Source of the DNA: Ruminococcus sp.
Lineage (GTDB): Bacteria > Bacillota_A > Clostridia > Oscillospirales > Ruminococcaceae
NCBI GenBank assembly: GCA_017418765.1
Contig: JAFOMV010000246.1
Location: 1-7,892 of the forward strand
DNA length: 7,892 bases
Reading direction: 5' to 3'
Within the stretch, counting starts at the first letter, position 1. Every line of letters begins with the position of its first letter. Position numbers and translations under genes: made by a program. Below are positions 6,797 through 7,892 of this stretch, one piece after another. Below the pieces are notes generated by a model. It had not been told where the DNA came from. It was given only the letters and a program-made list of their open reading frames with translations, and did not search any database.

Positions 6797-7492
6797 TCAC
6801 CTCCACGGACGCTTCCCCTGTGTCCAGCCTTTATCCTTCCAGTATTTCACATCAGCCTCATTGAAGCCGTTTTTCTGCATCATGCTCATTATGAAGAAAA
6901 GTCCTCTTGTTTTCAGAGTAATGCCCACTCTGCCTTCCCTGCCGAGTATCTTCTTAGCAAGTGAATCGGTCTTCTTGCTGATAGCGGCCTTTATTTCAGG
7001 CTTGACTCTGCCCCAGTCGGTCTCCATAACAGCCTTGCCGTACTTATAAACTCTTGGTATCCCCCAGAAGAAACAGCTGTCGGCTATGTCCTTCATTGCC
7101 GACTTCATGCCCATTCCAGCCGCAGTCGATATGATGACTGCCTGCTTTTTGAACATTTTCTGCTCGGGACGATGCACCATCCAGCGCCATCCGTAATGGT
7201 CAAGGAAAGCTTTCATCTGTCCCGTAGCATGGAATACATAAGTTGGAGTTGTGAATATCAGCACATCCGAGCTGTCGATCATCTCCGTGACAGGATGCAG
7301 TTCTGTGTAGTGAGGACATTTATCCTCGCTCTCTGTAATGCATTTCGCACAGCCGCAGCAGAAGTTCCCGAAATCACGGGGAAGGAATATCTCGCTGATA
7401 TTTTCCGCACTTGTCAGCTTTTCCGCAAGGATGCGGCCTGTATTGTAGGTCGAGCCTTTATGGTTCGTGCCGCTTATAATAAGTACCTTCAT
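6797..7492 (-). CDS. Flavodoxin-fold NAD(P)H-dependent oxidoreductase with Isf-like cysteine motif
   Basis: The 231-residue protein has a flavodoxin-like fold that should bind FMN: a first strand KVLIISGT followed by the phosphate loop GTNHKGSTYNTG (8-19), a TPTYVFHATGQMKAFLDHYG segment (about 81-100) and a third loop STAAGMGMKSA (about 117-127). Between them is C45-x2-C48-x2-C51-x7-C59 (an extra C46 lies inside), which matches the compact CX2CX2CX4-7C cluster motif of iron-sulfur flavoproteins (Isf), so a [4Fe-4S] cluster is possible. The C-terminal region (from about 175) is basic and ends WTQGKRPWR. The start ATG has GAGG 5 nt upstream. It sits 63 nt after yhbY and 4 nt before nadD, in the operon but not part of its usual core. 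Substrate is unknown; a plain flavin reductase or quinone reductase is the alternative. Confidence 0.85.
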   Translation of the reverse strand: MKVLIISGTNHKGSTYNTGRILAEKLTSAENISEIFLPRDFGNFCCGCAKCITESEDKCPHYTELHPVTEMIDSSDVLIFTTPTYVFHATGQMKAFLDHYGWRWMVHRPEQKMFKKQAVIISTAAGMGMKSAMKDIADSCFFWGIPRVYKYGKAVMETDWGRVKPEIKAAISKKTDSLAKKILGREGRVGITLKTRGLFFIMSMMQKNGFNEADVKYWKDKGWTQGKRPWR

Positions 7493-7555
7493 ACTTTCCT
7501 CTGAATTTCCTGATTATTTGCCCGTTGAACTTATCAAAGTTCTCCGGGAGCATCA

Positions 7556-7858
7556 TTACTTTGCCTTGGGGATATTCTCGATAACGGGTTCTTTCTCGTT
7601 GCGCTTGAAAAGCACGAACTTTGAACCTATGACCTGAACTACGTCAGCGCCTGTCTGCTCAGCTATGGCATCAGCGGCTTCTCTTGCGGTCCAGCCCGAA
7701 TTTTCCAGAACTCTCAGCTTTATCAGTTCTCTCTTGCGGAGAGCCTCGGCGATGTCCTTGCACATAGCCTCTGTGACTCCGCCCTTGCCTATCTGGTAGA
7801 TAGTCTCATATGTTGAAGCGATACCACGAAGGTATGCTCTCTGTTTGCTTGTAAGCAT
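7556..7858 (-). CDS. yhbY: YhbY-family RNA-binding protein (CRM domain)
   Basis: YhbY is a small CRM-domain protein that associates with pre-50S ribosomal particles and is thought to help large-subunit assembly. This 100-residue protein covers the whole family length: an N-terminal MLTSKQRAYLRGIA helix, the RNA-binding GxxG loop GKGG (24-27) after YQI, the ALRKRELIKLRVL segment (39-51) and the VVQVIGSKFVLFKRN closing strand (73-87). A clean AAGGAG is 7 nt before the ATG. Neighbouring nadD-yqeK and rsfS match the Bacillus yqeI-yqeJ-yqeK-yqeL order, here interrupted by the oxidoreductase gene. The 34 nt beyond its start hold only this ribosome binding site and AT-rich sequence. Confidence 0.95.
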   Translation of the reverse strand: MLTSKQRAYLRGIASTYETIYQIGKGGVTEAMCKDIAEALRKRELIKLRVLENSGWTAREAADAIAEQTGADVVQVIGSKFVLFKRNEKEPVIENIPKAK

Positions 7859-7892
7859 AATTTTCTCCTTTTATTTTTGGGATAAATAATCA

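Noticed and set aside
1..7892. CRISPR array, insertion sequence, prophage, toxin-antitoxin or defence system
   Set aside because: There are no regularly spaced repeats outside the LCP tail, no transposase or terminal inverted repeats and no phage or defence proteins; every sizeable stretch is explained by housekeeping genes.

Overview
This window is a compact bacterial housekeeping region with every gene on the minus strand, so transcription runs from high to low coordinates. Gene content and order (yhbY, nadD, yqeK, an LCP cell-wall ligase, rsfS, leuS, then rpsU and yqeG), the short S21 protein, AG-rich Shine-Dalgarno sites, moderate GC and the bacterial-type LeuRS with two Cys4 clusters point to a Clostridia-class Firmicute. 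A Ruminococcus/Oscillospiraceae member is my best guess. That lineage call is an inference from protein style and synteny, not from a search.

Layout in the direction of transcription: yhbY (7858-7556), a flavodoxin-fold oxidoreductase with an Isf-like cysteine motif (7492-6797), a fused NadD-YqeK protein (6792-5572), an LCP-family protein with a repeat-bearing cytoplasmic tail (5575-3911), rsfS (3896-3537), a small four-helix membrane protein of unknown function (3532-3188) and leuS (3169-764). Gaps are 63, 4, -4, 14, 4 and 18 nt, so these seven genes look like one operon whose promoter lies outside the window. A strong sigma-A-type promoter (708-736) then drives a separate rpsU unit with a leader of about 125 nt, a GTG-started 57-residue S21 (574-401) and a clear intrinsic terminator (350-374). 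A YqeG-type HAD phosphatase starts just beyond it and runs off the left edge.

The common theme is ribosome assembly and translation (YhbY, RsfS, LeuRS, S21, and YqeG by association). It is combined with NAD synthesis and Ap4A turnover (NadD-YqeK) and attachment of wall polymers (LCP). The flavodoxin-like gene and the four-helix membrane protein are the two members I would not expect in the core version of this cluster.

I see no RNA genes, CRISPR array, insertion sequence, prophage or defence system. No stretch over 300 bases lacks a gene; the longest is the 189-nt leuS-rpsU gap, which holds the rpsU promoter and leader. I did not find a convincing new system. The most interesting items are the NadD-YqeK fusion with an internal ribosome binding site and ATG at the domain boundary, the Tyr/Gly/Arg repeats in the LCP tail, and the structured rpsU leader.
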